Positions 38,568-38,757 of a stretch of DNA of 38,757 bases are shown here, in pieces (positions within the stretch are counted from its first letter, which is position 1; each line of letters opens with the position of its first letter). Where the stretch lies: positions 1 to 38,757 of the forward strand of contig CANGRP010000002.1 in NCBI GenBank assembly GCA_947456005.1, read 5' to 3'. Origin of the DNA: Caulobacteraceae bacterium (lineage in GTDB: Bacteria; Pseudomonadota; Alphaproteobacteria; Caulobacterales; Caulobacteraceae). The notes under the pieces are model-generated. The model saw only the letters and a program-made list of their open reading frames with translations. It made no database searches and was not told the DNA's origin. The position numbers and the translations under genes are program-made.

Positions 38568-38757
38568 TCAGGGCGCGTAGCTGGACCGGCCCTGGACGCC
38601 CCAGCGGCCGTCCTGAAGGGTCACGATGTAGATCGAGTCGAAGGCGCTGATCAGGCTCCCGTCCGGCCGGAAGCGGGCGAAGCGGGTGTCGAGCTGGACC
38701 TTGTCGGCGCCTGCGTGGATGACCTCTCTCCGGAGCCAGGCCGACCGTCCCCACTCC
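38568..38757 (-). CDS. SnoaL-like (NTF2-fold) protein, 3' part only
   Basis: The last 62 codons of a gene that runs off the right edge, ending with TGA at 38570-38568. The translation ends with IVTLQDGRWGVQGRSSYAP and contains HAGADKVQLDTRFARFRPDGS. This strongly recalls small NTF2/SnoaL-like polypeptides of alphaproteobacteria that have a WGVQARSSFAP-type tail. Such proteins are about 120-150 residues and of varied or unknown function. It was easy to miss because a different frame shows a longer open stretch. It likely forms an operon with the esterase gene. Confidence 0.75.
   Translation of the reverse strand, partial: EWGRSAWLRREVIHAGADKVQLDTRFARFRPDGSLISAFDSIYIVTLQDGRWGVQGRSSYAP

Noticed and set aside
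38551-38754. 67-codon frame at the right edge on the minus strand
   Set aside because: Another frame on the same strand encodes a recognisable SnoaL-like C-terminus ending at 38568.

Overview
The window is a GC-rich alphaproteobacterial chromosome segment. Its gene families (large TonB receptor, CYP153-like P450, carotenoid oxygenase, flavin monooxygenase, SO2930/SO2931 pair), its intergenic repeat hairpins and its Caulobacter-type promoters point to a Caulobacterales bacterium, probably Phenylobacterium- or Caulobacter-like. That placement is an inference from content, not a database result. I find 36 protein genes (one frameshifted, one cut by the right edge) and no tRNA, rRNA, CRISPR array, transposase or phage gene. 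Layout: 1-5516 holds intergenic repeats, a P450, a TonB receptor closed by a strong terminator, and a phytanoyl-CoA-dioxygenase-like enzyme. 5522-8317 holds a membrane protein and an NAD-binding epimerase, divergent from a LysR regulator. 8324-11755 holds an exported YdhR-like protein facing a zinc alcohol dehydrogenase, then a second LysR regulator and a hotdog thioesterase. 11779-14494 holds a carotenoid oxygenase, an alkyltransferase-like protein and a glyoxalase-fold protein. 14584-20328 is a transport block on the minus strand: an MHS-type MFS carrier coupled to a dicarboxylate/amino-acid symporter, a TerC/Alx membrane protein and a sodium:solute symporter. 20527-23837 holds the diheme cytochrome/beta-helix pair and an epoxide-hydrolase-like enzyme. 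23845-28976 is the most unusual part: an Fe/2OG dioxygenase overlapping a DegT-type aminotransferase, a GT41 (O-GlcNAc-transferase-like) glycosyltransferase and a divergent two-domain methyltransferase. 28999-31136 holds an XRE regulator with tandem operators, two small membrane proteins and a TraB/GumN protein. 31238-35683 holds a frameshifted Baeyer-Villiger-type monooxygenase, a membrane-anchored sulfatase and an overlapping GST-like protein. 35768-38757 holds DUF3429 and DoxX membrane proteins, an AcuI-type reductase, an esterase and a truncated SnoaL-like gene. How the genes work together: much of the window looks like accessory catabolism of hydrophobic or oxygenated organics, with an uptake receptor, P450, BVMO, hydrolases, dehydrogenases, thioesterase, sulfatase and carriers, mostly in one- to three-gene units with their own regulators. 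The 23.8-29 kb cluster instead looks like glycan or protein modification. It carries CtrA-like TTAACCA motifs in both of its intergenic regions, a Caulobacter-type promoter, an AT-rich insert-like patch, and a leader hairpin that partly covers the Shine-Dalgarno sequence of the glycosyltransferase. I consider it the best candidate for an undescribed system.
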